DNA from: CAYHWW01 sp964360145
GTDB taxonomy: Bacteria > Bdellovibrionota > UBA1018 > CAYHWW01
Reading direction: 5' to 3'
DNA length: 10,254 nt
Assembly (NCBI GenBank): GCA_964360145.1
Contig: CAYHWW010000121.1
Location: 1-10,254, forward strand
Position 1 is the stretch's first letter, and each line of letters starts with the position of its first letter. This document shows, piece after piece, positions 1-7,296 of this stretch. Under the pieces are notes generated by a model, which ran no database searches, was not told the origin of the DNA, and was given only the letters and a program-made list of their open reading frames with translations. Position numbers and translations under genes: made by a program.

Positions 1-59
1 GCTGCGGCCCTCCGCCTCGCAGCTGGCCCTTTCTCAACGATCTACTAAAACCAATATCA

Positions 60-632
60 ATGAGACACATTTCACTCATGCAAAAACTGATCACCGCTGG
101 CTTTGCGTTGCTCTTTACTCTTTCTGCCCACGCCACTATTCCCCGCCTCGCACAGGTCTCCGACCACATCTACCGCGGTGGTCAGCCCGAGACTGAGGCC
201 GACTACGTGCTGCTCGCACGCATGGGAGTGCGCACCATCGTCAATCTTCGCGGCGATAGCAGCGTGGGCCCTGAGCGCGAAACCGCTGAACGCCTCGGCA
301 TCCGCTTCGTCAATTTACCCATGAGTGGGTACGAGTACCCCAGCACAGAAACCGTCAATGCGGCCCTGGCTCTGCTCAACGACGCGGAGGCTGGCCCCGT
401 GTTCATCCACTGCCTCCATGGCAAGGACCGAACCGGTCTTATTATTGGCCTCTACCGCGTCCATTATGATCACTGGCCTCGGGACGTCGCTTACGCGGAA
501 ATGCGCCGAATCGGCTTCAACCCCGCGCTTGTGGGTCTCACCGCCTATTTTTGGATGGCCCCAGAGTCGCGCCCTCTAGCGGCCGCGCTTCCAGAGTCGT
601 GCCGCCAAGCCCTCGAGTCGCAGCCCAGCTAG
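60..632 (+). CDS. Secreted dual-specificity/tyrosine phosphatase-like protein
   Basis: Predicted 190-residue cysteine-dependent phosphatase exported to the periplasm or cell surface. The active-site signature HCLHGKDRTG (residues 117-126) fits HC(X5)R, with Cys118 as the likely nucleophile and Arg124 as the phosphate-binding arginine. The preceding segment YRGGQPETEADY (38-49) and the strand TIVNLRGD (59-66) are typical of the small DSP/PTP-like fold. Residues 1-25 look like a Sec signal peptide ending in SAHA. Two starts are possible, ATG at 60 or ATG at 78; the second gives MQKLITAGF, a more compact signal peptide. Neither has a clear Shine-Dalgarno sequence. The 3' end overlaps the convergent aldehyde dehydrogenase gene by 57 bp, and the last ~18 residues lie outside the conserved fold. 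The substrate is unknown: phosphoprotein, phosphoinositide or another phosphoester are all possible for this superfamily. Confidence 0.85.
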   Translation: MRHISLMQKLITAGFALLFTLSAHATIPRLAQVSDHIYRGGQPETEADYVLLARMGVRTIVNLRGDSSVGPERETAERLGIRFVNLPMSGYEYPSTETVNAALALLNDAEAGPVFIHCLHGKDRTGLIIGLYRVHYDHWPRDVAYAEMRRIGFNPALVGLTAYFWMAPESRPLAAALPESCRQALESQPS

Positions 633-2468
633 CGCAAAACCCACGAGGCCCATCACTCCGCCGCGGAACAGCGATACCATCATGGAGCGGAACACCTGAA
701 ACTTCTCCGCGGTCAGCGGGTACCAGTTGGCCTCGATCTTCGCTGAGTTTTTATCCACGATGATCGCCTTGATGTTGCTGAACGTGTAGAAGCCGAATTC
801 ACCTTTGTAGCGACCGAAACCGCTGCCCTTGACGCCACCAAAGGGCAGCGCGGGGTTGCCTTCCGTGAGCATGACGTTATTTACCGACACGTTGCCCGTT
901 ACAAGGGCCCGGGCGACGCGGTCGCAGCGCTTCAGATCCGCCGACCACACGCTAGCAGACAAGCCGTACTGCGAATCATTGGCTAGCCGCACGGCATCTC
1001 CTTCTTTTGCGAAAGGGATGAGAGGGATCACGGGCCCGAAGGTTTCATCCCGGCACACCGCCATGTCGTGATCGACCCGCTCCATGACCAGGGGCGGAAT
1101 ATTTTTATCGCGCCGGTCCCAGCTCGTCCCCGTCAATAGTTTTGCGCCCGCGGCAACAGCTTCATCCACATGTTGGGCAACAATCCGCACCTGGGCGTCG
1201 GACGTCATGACACCAATGTCCGCGTTGCCGTCACTATCCACTTTTTGCGTGATGCGCCCCGCCTCCCGCAGCAACCGCTCCCGGAAAGCCTCGTACACGG
1301 ACTCTTGCACGTATACGCGCTCCACCGACGTGCAGGACTGCCCCGTGTTGGTCAGCGCCCCCCAGGCCGCCCCGGCGGCGGCGCGATCGAGGTTAGCATC
1401 CTCAAAAACAATCATGGGGTCTTTGCCGCCCAGCTCCAGCTCCACCGGAATCAAATGCTCCGCCGCCCGGGCCAGAATCTTGCGCCCTGTACCAGCGCTG
1501 CCGATGAAGAAAATTTTGTCGGGCCGTTGATCGATCAAACTCTCGGCCACGCGCCCGTCACCGTACACAACCTGCATCCAACCGGCGGGCATGTCGGCTT
1601 CCGCGAGCAGGGATTCGATGAGCCCTTTGAGCGGCGTCAGTTCTGATGGCTTATACACCACCGCGTTGCCGCAAGAGAGCGCCGACAGCGCTGGCACCAT
1701 CGCCTGATAGAACGGGTAGTTCCAGGGGCAGATGACGAGAACCACGCCAAGGGGCTCGAATAAAACCTTTGATGACTTGCCCATCAAGAAGAGGGGCGTG
1801 TGCACTTTGCGGTCCGCCAAAATCCGGGGCGCTTGCCGTTCCAAGTAATCCAGAGAATCCAGGACCGGGAAGATCTCAGACATCAACGCGTCTGAACGGC
1901 ACTTGCCTGTCTCGCGCTGGATCGCATCTAAGATCTCATTCTGACGCCGCAGTATCGCTTTTCGCAACGCCGCGTAGAATGCCACCCGTTCCGTCGGCCT
2001 CGTGGCGCGTAGCGACCGCGCCGCCCGTCGCGCCCGGGCGAAAACTGCGGCAGCGCCATCGCCCTCAGCGTGCACCATATCGTCCCCGCATTTCGTATTC
2101 CATCCCAAGCCCTTTCGCACTGATCCGTCCGCCGTGGTGTCTGAGTAGTACATGGTATAAACCGCCCCCTTGACGCCGAGAGATGCCATGCGCGCTGCGG
2201 GCCGCAACGGCCCGGGCCAGCGCTCTGGCGTGTCCAGCGCTTTCAACAAGCCCCGCACTGCAAATCGGGGCATCAAACCCATGGTCGTCATCAAACCCAC
2301 GAAACCGGCGCGATCCGACGGGTGCATGAAGTCCATCATGCGGTCCGCGTGGTGCAGGGCCTGGCTGCATTCAAAAGAAGGCAATACTTCGTCACCTGGC
2401 GCCAGCAGAGACCCTGCTTTTAACAAGCCTCGTTCGGCAAGGGGGCTGAGATACTTGGAACTCAACAT
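576..2468 (-). CDS. Aldehyde dehydrogenase with N-terminal alcohol-oxidase-partner-like domain
   Basis: NAD(P)-dependent aldehyde dehydrogenase of 630 residues, much longer than the usual ~450-500. The ALDH catalytic domain covers about 135-590: CPWNYPF (248-254, Asn250), FIGSAGTGRK (321-330), LELGGK (344-349, general base Glu345) and GQSCT (376-380, nucleophile Cys379). All catalytic residues are present. Residues 1-130 are an additional helical domain with the segments LLAPGDEVLP, GLLKALDTPERWPGPLR and YTMYYSD...GLGW. This pattern resembles the small-subunit or N-terminal domain of GMC-type long-chain alcohol oxidases; that similarity is judged by eye. The C-terminal ~35 residues are hydrophobic with basic residues (VSLFRGGVMGLVGFALAGL), suggesting membrane association. 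The start ATG overlaps the GMC oxidoreductase stop by 7 nt, so the genes are probably translationally coupled. The likely job is oxidation of the aldehyde made by the GMC enzyme. Confidence 0.93.
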   Translation of the reverse strand: MLSSKYLSPLAERGLLKAGSLLAPGDEVLPSFECSQALHHADRMMDFMHPSDRAGFVGLMTTMGLMPRFAVRGLLKALDTPERWPGPLRPAARMASLGVKGAVYTMYYSDTTADGSVRKGLGWNTKCGDDMVHAEGDGAAAVFARARRAARSLRATRPTERVAFYAALRKAILRRQNEILDAIQRETGKCRSDALMSEIFPVLDSLDYLERQAPRILADRKVHTPLFLMGKSSKVLFEPLGVVLVICPWNYPFYQAMVPALSALSCGNAVVYKPSELTPLKGLIESLLAEADMPAGWMQVVYGDGRVAESLIDQRPDKIFFIGSAGTGRKILARAAEHLIPVELELGGKDPMIVFEDANLDRAAAGAAWGALTNTGQSCTSVERVYVQESVYEAFRERLLREAGRITQKVDSDGNADIGVMTSDAQVRIVAQHVDEAVAAGAKLLTGTSWDRRDKNIPPLVMERVDHDMAVCRDETFGPVIPLIPFAKEGDAVRLANDSQYGLSASVWSADLKRCDRVARALVTGNVSVNNVMLTEGNPALPFGGVKGSGFGRYKGEFGFYTFSNIKAIIVDKNSAKIEANWYPLTAEKFQVFRSMMVSLFRGGVMGLVGFALAGLRLEGLAARLWKRGR

Positions 2469-3898
2469 GCGCGGGCCACCTCTTGCGCGGCTCGATAGGC
2501 CAAGGCCATCACCGTCAGTGACGGGTTGATGCCCGGTGCATTGGGGAAAAGGCTCGAGTCCGCGGCGAAGACGCGCCGCGTACCATGCACGCGAAAGTCT
2601 TCACCCACCACGGACGTCAGTGGGTCGCGTCCCAGGGCGCAGCCCCCCATGAGGTGCAGCCCGATGCCAACACCACCCACCACCCAATCCTTAGCTCCAG
2701 TGGAACGAAAAATATTTTCTATGGCCTTGAACCCCGCATCGCGCCTGCGGCGGTCCTCATCGTTCAGTACCTTCTCAATGATGGTGCGCCCGCCGCCACC
2801 GAGGCGCACTCGCCCGGGGGCAGTATCGCGCACAGCGACCTCGATGCAGGCCGTGTGGGTGATGTTCTCCATGCGGGCATGGTGTTCACGCCCCACGCCT
2901 GGCAAGAGCGTGGCGATGGCCACGGGAGGCGCAAAAATGTTCTCTAGCTTGAAGCCCGCCTGCCGAAAGCCCGGGTCGTCGGACTTGAAGCCCTGAAAGG
3001 ATTTTTTGTGCGCGTCGATGCGCTCTTTGTAGCGAGCAAGGACCATGTATTGGGGATGCGTATAAAAACCAGTGCCCAACGCGGGAATTCGAGAGCCAAA
3101 TGCGGAGCGCAGCAGCAGCGCGGAGTTGCCGATGGCGCCACTTGCCAGCACGGCAACCGACCCGCGGAACACGCGCTTGAGCCCGCCCGCCGTTACGCCA
3201 CTCACGGCAACCTCGGCACCATCTTCATGCACCTCTTGCACTTCGAATTCGGGCAATAACGTCATGCGCCCGGTGGCACGGGCGCGAGCCAGCGTTGTCC
3301 ATGGCGCGCTCTGCTTGCTCTCGATGGGGCAACCCGCGAGGCATTCGATGCAGTCATTGCCTTCCTCGTTGCGGCAGCCGCTTTGAGCGCGTTTTAGTGG
3401 CGCGCAGACGTAGCCATTGGCCGCGAAGCCCCGTTCGAAAATCAAGGCGTTGCCATTGCGAGCCGCGGCGGGGATCTCCTGGATTTTAATGTAGCTCTCC
3501 ACGCGAGCATAGCTTTCCGCCATGCCGTCCACGCTGAGCCACTCCATGCCAGCGGCTTCGCGCCAGGAGTCCAGCGCGATGTCATCGAAGCGATCCACTA
3601 GGGCCTGATTCACCACCGAACCACCACCCACGCATTTGGGGCGCAAGATACCAAGATCCGCCGTGGCGTTGAGCTCCACGCCTCCGCCCCAGTACAGTTG
3701 GGCGTTGGCATCGATCTCCTCACGGGGGTAGCCCCCGCGCTCGGGACGCACGCCAGTTTTGTATTCTCGCCCCGCCTCCAAGATCAAGACCCGCTTGCCC
3801 GCGGCGGTGAGTTCATGGGCCATCAAAGAGCCGCCAATGCCAGCGCCTATGATGATGGCATCGAAATTATCGTCGATGAAAAGTGCATGGGTAGCCAT
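2462..3898 (-). CDS. GMC-family FAD-dependent oxidoreductase (alcohol oxidase/dehydrogenase type)
   Basis: Flavoprotein of 478 residues. The N-terminal dinucleotide-binding motif is IIIGAGIGGSLMAHEL (15-30), with ILEAG (39-43) as the ribose-binding acidic end of the Rossmann fold. KCVGGGSVVNQAL (88-100) is the GMC flavin-loop segment. The C-terminal domain has HLMGGCALG, then VFAADSSLFPNAPGINPSLTVMALA, the classic GMC_oxred_C ending with its substrate-side histidine. A cysteine cluster C175-x7-C183-x2-C186-x3-C190 precedes IESKQSA; bacterial long-chain alcohol oxidase and sterol oxidase-like relatives often carry such clusters. The family oxidises a primary or secondary alcohol using FAD; the true substrate cannot be read here. 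It is the first gene of a two-gene operon with the aldehyde dehydrogenase. No strong Shine-Dalgarno sequence is seen before the ATG at 3898. A large palindromic repeat starts 14 bp upstream and may affect expression. Confidence 0.9.
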   Translation of the reverse strand: MATHALFIDDNFDAIIIGAGIGGSLMAHELTAAGKRVLILEAGREYKTGVRPERGGYPREEIDANAQLYWGGGVELNATADLGILRPKCVGGGSVVNQALVDRFDDIALDSWREAAGMEWLSVDGMAESYARVESYIKIQEIPAAARNGNALIFERGFAANGYVCAPLKRAQSGCRNEEGNDCIECLAGCPIESKQSAPWTTLARARATGRMTLLPEFEVQEVHEDGAEVAVSGVTAGGLKRVFRGSVAVLASGAIGNSALLLRSAFGSRIPALGTGFYTHPQYMVLARYKERIDAHKKSFQGFKSDDPGFRQAGFKLENIFAPPVAIATLLPGVGREHHARMENITHTACIEVAVRDTAPGRVRLGGGGRTIIEKVLNDEDRRRRDAGFKAIENIFRSTGAKDWVVGGVGIGLHLMGGCALGRDPLTSVVGEDFRVHGTRRVFAADSSLFPNAPGINPSLTVMALAYRAAQEVARAC

Positions 3899-3911
3899 GG
3901 CGTAGGATGAT

Positions 3912-4107
3912 GCTAGCCTAAATGCGACAATAGTTTCGAGCAGAAACGCGTTAAATGGCTGAAAATGGCGGCATCGCAGCGATTTTTAATCGAAACCATA
4001 CTCCCCGTATGGTGAGATTAAAAATCCGCGAGGACGCCGTCAGTTTCAGCCATTTTGCGCGAGCCGCAGGCGGTTTATGCCGAAATTATTGTCGCATTTA
4101 GGCTAGC
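3912..4107. repeat. 196-bp nested imperfect palindrome, MITE-like repeat
   Basis: The element fills most of the gap between the GMC gene and the secreted-protein gene. Its termini are 27-bp inverted repeats (3912-3938 and 4081-4107) with a single mismatch, beginning GCTAGCCTAAATGCGACAAT. Inside are further mirrored blocks: 3953-3964 with 4044-4055 (12 bp, exact), 3981-3991 with 4016-4026 (11 bp, exact) and a central 7-bp stem ACCATAC/GTATGGT at 3995-4001/4007-4013 with a TCCCC loop. A segment of the right arm around 4056-4080 is less well matched. Nothing in it codes for a protein. The architecture fits a non-autonomous element (MITE) or a large repetitive extragenic palindrome; I could not identify a clear target-site duplication. 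As RNA on either strand it would form a long hairpin. Confidence 0.85.
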
Positions 4108-4176
4108 CTTCAATCATCGTTCCTGGGAGGCCCATGGCCCGTGTCTTACGTTTTTTTTGCCTTTTGAGGTGCGCGA

Positions 4177-5106
4177 TTAACGCGCTGCCGGAGCAACGGA
4201 GACCCCGAACCAGCCCATGACGCCCAGTCCCGCCTCACCTTGATCCACTTGGCCTCGCGCAATAAAGCTCAGCGAGCCTTCGGAAAACTCAAGTACGCGC
4301 ACAGCCACTCTATGAGAGAGAAACCAGCCGTTCTGAAGATTCGTGATGTTGCTGATGGGATTGGAGAGGAACTCAAAGAGACCAAGGCTTGTCGGTGCGC
4401 TGCCCCGTAGGCCCACGGACAGTTCCTGGGCCACGTCACCGAGGTGGAAGGTGACGCCGCCGCCAGCAAGACCATCATAGGCGTCGCGCCCGTCTCTATC
4501 GCAGCTGATATAGAATGCCAGCGCCGCCGTGGCCGAGGGGTCGAAGGGAATGTTCGTCACCCGGTTGACGGGGCGGCCTGAAACGGGGCCCTCCGGGCCT
4601 ACGCTGATGGCTGGGGCGTCCGCGGCAGTGTGCTCCAGGGCCGTGTCGCGACTCCTCAGCGTCATGTCTTCAATCATGGCAAAGGCAATGCTGCCATTGA
4701 GGGGGCGATCAGATTTTCCGATGACGTCTTCTTCACCAACAAGAAGCAGGTAGTCGTGTCCATCTCGCAAGACTAGGGCGTCAGGGGCGCGGGCATTTTC
4801 GCTGATTTCATTCTCTTCTTCAGCGAGATCGGCGGCCGGGATCTCCGTCGCACGCACTCTGCGGCCCGTGGGGGTTACAATGCGGTTGTCAGTTACCGGT
4901 ACGGAAACCCACACAGCGCCGGCGCCGTCTCTGCTCGTGGTGGCCACCGGCGTTGTCACTGTGCCTTTCGCACGGCGTCCGGTTCTACGCCCCAAGTAGG
5001 CCGCCGCCACGCGTTCAGGCGCCAGCGAAACGCCGCTGCTGCTTTGGGCGAAAGAGCTGGGCTCCTGGGCCAGCACGGCGGCCAGGGCCAGAGTCAGAGT
5101 GCGCAT
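4177..5106 (-). CDS. Predicted secreted protein, family not recognised
   Basis: A protein of 309 residues if it starts at the ATG at 5106. This start gives a compact Sec signal peptide MRTLTLALAAVLA...SSFAQ with cleavage probably after FAQ. An in-frame ATG at 5151 and a TTG at 5160 give longer N-termini (324 and 327 residues) with an unusually long n-region; none has a convincing Shine-Dalgarno sequence. The mature protein starts with a basic Arg-rich stretch (YLGRRTGRRAKG), has an acidic region (LAEEENEISENARAPDAL) and ends in a probably beta-rich part with many glycines and alternating hydrophobics. I see no enzyme motif and only one cysteine. It lies 110 bp downstream of the pilus ATPase on the same strand and could be co-transcribed. 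The AT-rich gap may instead hold its own promoter. No function is assigned. Confidence 0.75.
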   Translation of the reverse strand: MRTLTLALAAVLAQEPSSFAQSSSGVSLAPERVAAAYLGRRTGRRAKGTVTTPVATTSRDGAGAVWVSVPVTDNRIVTPTGRRVRATEIPAADLAEEENEISENARAPDALVLRDGHDYLLLVGEEDVIGKSDRPLNGSIAFAMIEDMTLRSRDTALEHTAADAPAISVGPEGPVSGRPVNRVTNIPFDPSATAALAFYISCDRDGRDAYDGLAGGGVTFHLGDVAQELSVGLRGSAPTSLGLFEFLSNPISNITNLQNGWFLSHRVAVRVLEFSEGSLSFIARGQVDQGEAGLGVMGWFGVSVAPAAR

Positions 5107-5150
5107 GCTGAGGGGGGTTTTGAGACTAAACACGACGAGGGATTGTCTCA

Positions 5151-5213
5151 TTGTTGACAAATAACATCAACAATTATTATTTACGTACAATATTGATATT
5201 GCAGGTATTTTTA
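5151..5213 (-). promoter_or_regulatory. AT-rich leader with two small inverted repeats, possible promoter/operator
   Basis: The gap before the secreted-protein gene is far more AT-rich than its surroundings. On the minus strand it holds AATAAT/TATT-type hexamers that could act as a -10 box. It also contains two inverted repeats: TTGTTGA/TCAACAA at 5151-5157 and 5167-5173 with a 9-bp spacer, and CAATAT/ATATTG at 5188-5193 and 5196-5201 with a 2-bp spacer. A promoter here would favour the ATG at 5106 as start, with a leader of about 50 nt. The regulator is unknown and the promoter call rests on composition only. Confidence 0.3.
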
Positions 5214-5216
5214 TGA

Positions 5217-6473
5217 CTATCTCTGAAATCCCTCTTCTTTTTTGAGCCCCGCGAGGCGCATCTTTAGTTCGTCAGGTTTATTGCTGTTCAATAGGGCCTC
5301 TTCCTTGGTGATGACCCCCTGCTCCACAAGTTTTTCCAGGTGCTGATTGAAGGTCTGCATCTTGTAGAAGTTGCCGCTGGAAGCCATGACATCGTCGATT
5401 TTATCGAGCTCATTAGAGAGGATGTAATCTTGAATGGTGCGGCTTTTAATCAGGACTTCGCATACGGGTATCCGGCCCTTGCCGTCAGCCCGGGGCACAA
5501 GCCGCTGGGAGATCACCGCCGTCAGTGACGCGGCGAGGGAGACCCTCACTTGATTTTGAGTGTCGCCTGGGAACACGTCGATGATGCGGTCAAGGCTGGA
5601 TTTGGCATCATTGGTGTGGAGCGTGGTGAGCACAAGGTGGCCCGTCTCCGCCGCAGTGAGCGCGATCTCGATCATCTCTTTGCGCCGTAACTCACCGAGC
5701 ATGATCACATCGGGGTCCTGGCGCAGGGCTCCCATCAATGCTTGTTCAGCGTCCATGGTGTCGGCGCCGATCTCACGCTGGGAGACGCTGCTCTTGAGGT
5801 CCTGATGGAGAAACTCGATGGGGTCTTCGATGGTGATGATGTGGCTGTTGGTGTTGGCGTTGATGTACTGCAATAGGGCGGCGAGCGTGGTTGATTTGCC
5901 GCTGCCCGTGCTGCCCGTGACCAAGATCAGTCCGCGCTTGCGGAGCGCCAATTCTTTCAGCACCTCGGGCATGCCTAGACCATCCAGCGTGGGTATGGTG
6001 AGGGGAATGGTGCGGATTACCGCCGCGGCGCCCCCTTTTTGGTGGAATGCATTCAGGCGGAAGCGCCCAAGGCCTTCCACATGGATGCCCGCATCCACTT
6101 GTAGGGAAGACTCGAACTTAGCGGCCTGTTCTTCAGACAATGCGCTGTAGATGATCCCCTGAACGTCTTGGGCGGTGAGGCATTGCATCTTGGCCGCCAC
6201 CAGCTTGCCGTTGATGCGGTACATGGGGGGGCGATCAGCTTTCAGATGCATATCGGACGCTTTATATTTCACCAGAGCGTTTAATAGATAGCCCAGGGCG
6301 GGTACGCCGGTGGGCGTCGCCGCGGTTGAGTGGCCCGCCGCGTCCGGGGGCCCGGTGATGGTCATGCTGGTCACTGCCGTAAGCCGGGGTTTCGCCGAAG
6401 CGCCAGCCCCCGTGGGCTCGTGGGCGATTTCGATGGGCGCGGCTGGTACGGATTTCAATGGTTTGCTGCTCAC
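5217..6473 (-). CDS. PilT/PilU-family type IV pilus ATPase
   Basis: Hexameric secretion-superfamily ATPase of 418 residues that should act at the cytoplasmic base of a type IV pilus, where PilT-like motors drive pilus retraction and twitching. Residues ~58-140 form the PAS-like N-terminal domain (ALVKYKASDMHLKADRPP). The RecA-like core has Walker A GSTGSGKST (187-195), Asp box TIEDPIEF (214-221), Walker B DPDVIMLGELR (253-263, catalytic Glu261) and His box TGHLVLTTLHTND (278-289). Two features are unusual for PilT. Residues 1-57 form a Pro/Ala/Thr-rich, probably disordered extension, and the canonical AIRNLI segment reads TIQDYI (346-351). This suggests a PilU-like or specialised paralogue, so no gene symbol is given. 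The start is GTG, overlapping the GAF gene stop by 4 nt, with AGGA at 6481-6484 spaced 7 nt upstream. Confidence 0.92.
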   Translation of the reverse strand: MSSKPLKSVPAAPIEIAHEPTGAGASAKPRLTAVTSMTITGPPDAAGHSTAATPTGVPALGYLLNALVKYKASDMHLKADRPPMYRINGKLVAAKMQCLTAQDVQGIIYSALSEEQAAKFESSLQVDAGIHVEGLGRFRLNAFHQKGGAAAVIRTIPLTIPTLDGLGMPEVLKELALRKRGLILVTGSTGSGKSTTLAALLQYINANTNSHIITIEDPIEFLHQDLKSSVSQREIGADTMDAEQALMGALRQDPDVIMLGELRRKEMIEIALTAAETGHLVLTTLHTNDAKSSLDRIIDVFPGDTQNQVRVSLAASLTAVISQRLVPRADGKGRIPVCEVLIKSRTIQDYILSNELDKIDDVMASSGNFYKMQTFNQHLEKLVEQGVITKEEALLNSNKPDELKMRLAGLKKEEGFQR

Positions 6474-7117
6474 GCCGCCATCCTGTCTTCAGTTTGCATG
6501 TATTGAGCGAGGAGGAGGCGCGTCTCCACGGCGACGGCCGCGGCCTCCGCCAAAGCCATGAGCCGCGCATCAAGCGCGCTGTCGCGGGGAAGGGCCGGAT
6601 CGTAAATCTCGATGCATCCAAAGCAACGCTCTTGGATGAAGACGGGCAAGGCAACACAGCGTGTCGCGGTGATTCCCGTATTTTCGGTGAGCCACTGAAA
6701 GTACAAACCCGGGTCCCGTGCCTCATCGCTCCAAACGGGGCACTTTGCTTGCGTAGCGAAAGCGACAAACCCCTCTCCGGGGGCGAGGCTTGCTCCGGCG
6801 CTTCTGGCAGTGGTCGTTCCGTCAGAAAGAGAGTGTTCGAAGAAAAGGGCCTGTGTGCCGCCCGCTTCGCGAGCCGTGGTTGCGGCGATATTCGTCAGAA
6901 TTTCAGAAAAAGGCAACTCGTGGCGAAGTCCGAGTTTAGCCACGGCCACGACGGCCTGAGAGCCGGTGGGTGGGGTGGCCATGGACCCTGCTAGCGTCGC
7001 CGCTGAGCCTTCGATGATTTGGGCTTCATTGAGGGCGAACGGGTCGGCGCCCAGGGGAGGTCCCCTGTCCGCGAAGATGTCGTCATTGTCACCAAAGTCC
7101 GCGGGCGCGGCGCTCAT
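6470..7117 (-). CDS. GAF-domain protein coupled to the pilus ATPase
   Basis: A soluble protein of 215 residues from the ATG at 7117. The GTG at 7138 would add seven residues, but AGGAGAGG at 7128-7135 suits the ATG better. Residues 1-50 are acidic and low in complexity. Residues ~53-205 fit a single GAF domain: a helix with LPFSEILTNIAATTARE, a core strand QALFFEHS, then TRCVALPVFIQERCFGCIEIYD (152-173), which is the characteristic central hydrophobic strand pair of GAF domains, and a final long helix LMALAEAAAVAVETRLLL. No kinase, GGDEF or HTH domain is attached. GAF domains bind small ligands such as cyclic nucleotides or act as redox sensors; the ligand cannot be read here. The 4-nt overlap with the ATPase suggests 1:1 translation and a role as its regulator, which is inference. 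Confidence 0.8.
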   Translation of the reverse strand: MSAAPADFGDNDDIFADRGPPLGADPFALNEAQIIEGSAATLAGSMATPPTGSQAVVAVAKLGLRHELPFSEILTNIAATTAREAGGTQALFFEHSLSDGTTTARSAGASLAPGEGFVAFATQAKCPVWSDEARDPGLYFQWLTENTGITATRCVALPVFIQERCFGCIEIYDPALPRDSALDARLMALAEAAAVAVETRLLLAQYMQTEDRMAA

Positions 7118-7203
7118 GGGGGAAGGCCCTCTCCTCACCCCATCGTCGGTATGGCTGCAGCTCTTGAGTCAGGCAACAACGCGGTAGGCAAAACTGGCTT
7201 ACT

Positions 7204-7222
7204 GGGGCATCGCTGATGCCCC
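7204..7222. repeat. Short perfect hairpin upstream of the GAF gene
   Basis: GGGGCAT (7204-7210) and ATGCCCC (7216-7222) form a perfect 7-bp stem with a 5-nt loop CGCTG, directly followed by four more C. It lies in the 158-bp non-coding gap 7139-7296, between the exported-protein gene and the GAF gene, both on the minus strand. No U-tract follows on either strand, so a standard intrinsic terminator is not supported. It could be a leader structure of the GAF-ATPase mRNA or have no function. Confidence 0.3.
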
Positions 7223-7296
7223 CCCCACTGTCCAGGCTCTGCCGCGCCCAGGGCCCTTAACCACACGCGGGGGATTTCTCTATTCGCTGGCTTGGA

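Noticed and set aside
1..48. Open frame ending in TAA at 46-48, and a 6-bp hairpin at 1-23 followed by a short pyrimidine stretch
   Set aside because: Fifteen codons are too few to show an upstream gene end, and the hairpin has a long loop and no clear U-tract. Neither can be supported.
2065..2370. Open frames antisense to or in other frames of the ALDH, GMC and ATPase genes
   Set aside because: Their translations are low-complexity Arg/Pro/Ser-rich sequences typical of shadow frames in GC-rich genes and conflict with strongly supported proteins.
3912..4107. The palindrome as an integron attC site or a CRISPR remnant
   Set aside because: There are no integron core sites, spacer-repeat units or integrase nearby. 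The multi-block mirror symmetry fits a MITE-like repeat better.
4151..4158. Run of eight T as a terminator for a plus-strand transcript
   Set aside because: No stem directly precedes it and no plus-strand gene needs it. For the minus-strand gene it would be a run of A.
4134..4220. Small 28-codon frame after GGGAGG, on the plus strand
   Set aside because: The spacing to ATG is very short, the peptide is basic and featureless, and it runs into the opposite-strand gene. Chance is a sufficient explanation.
7139..7296. Riboswitch (such as c-di-GMP type) upstream of the GAF gene
   Set aside because: I looked for the conserved GEMM-type core and did not find it. Only a short simple hairpin is present.
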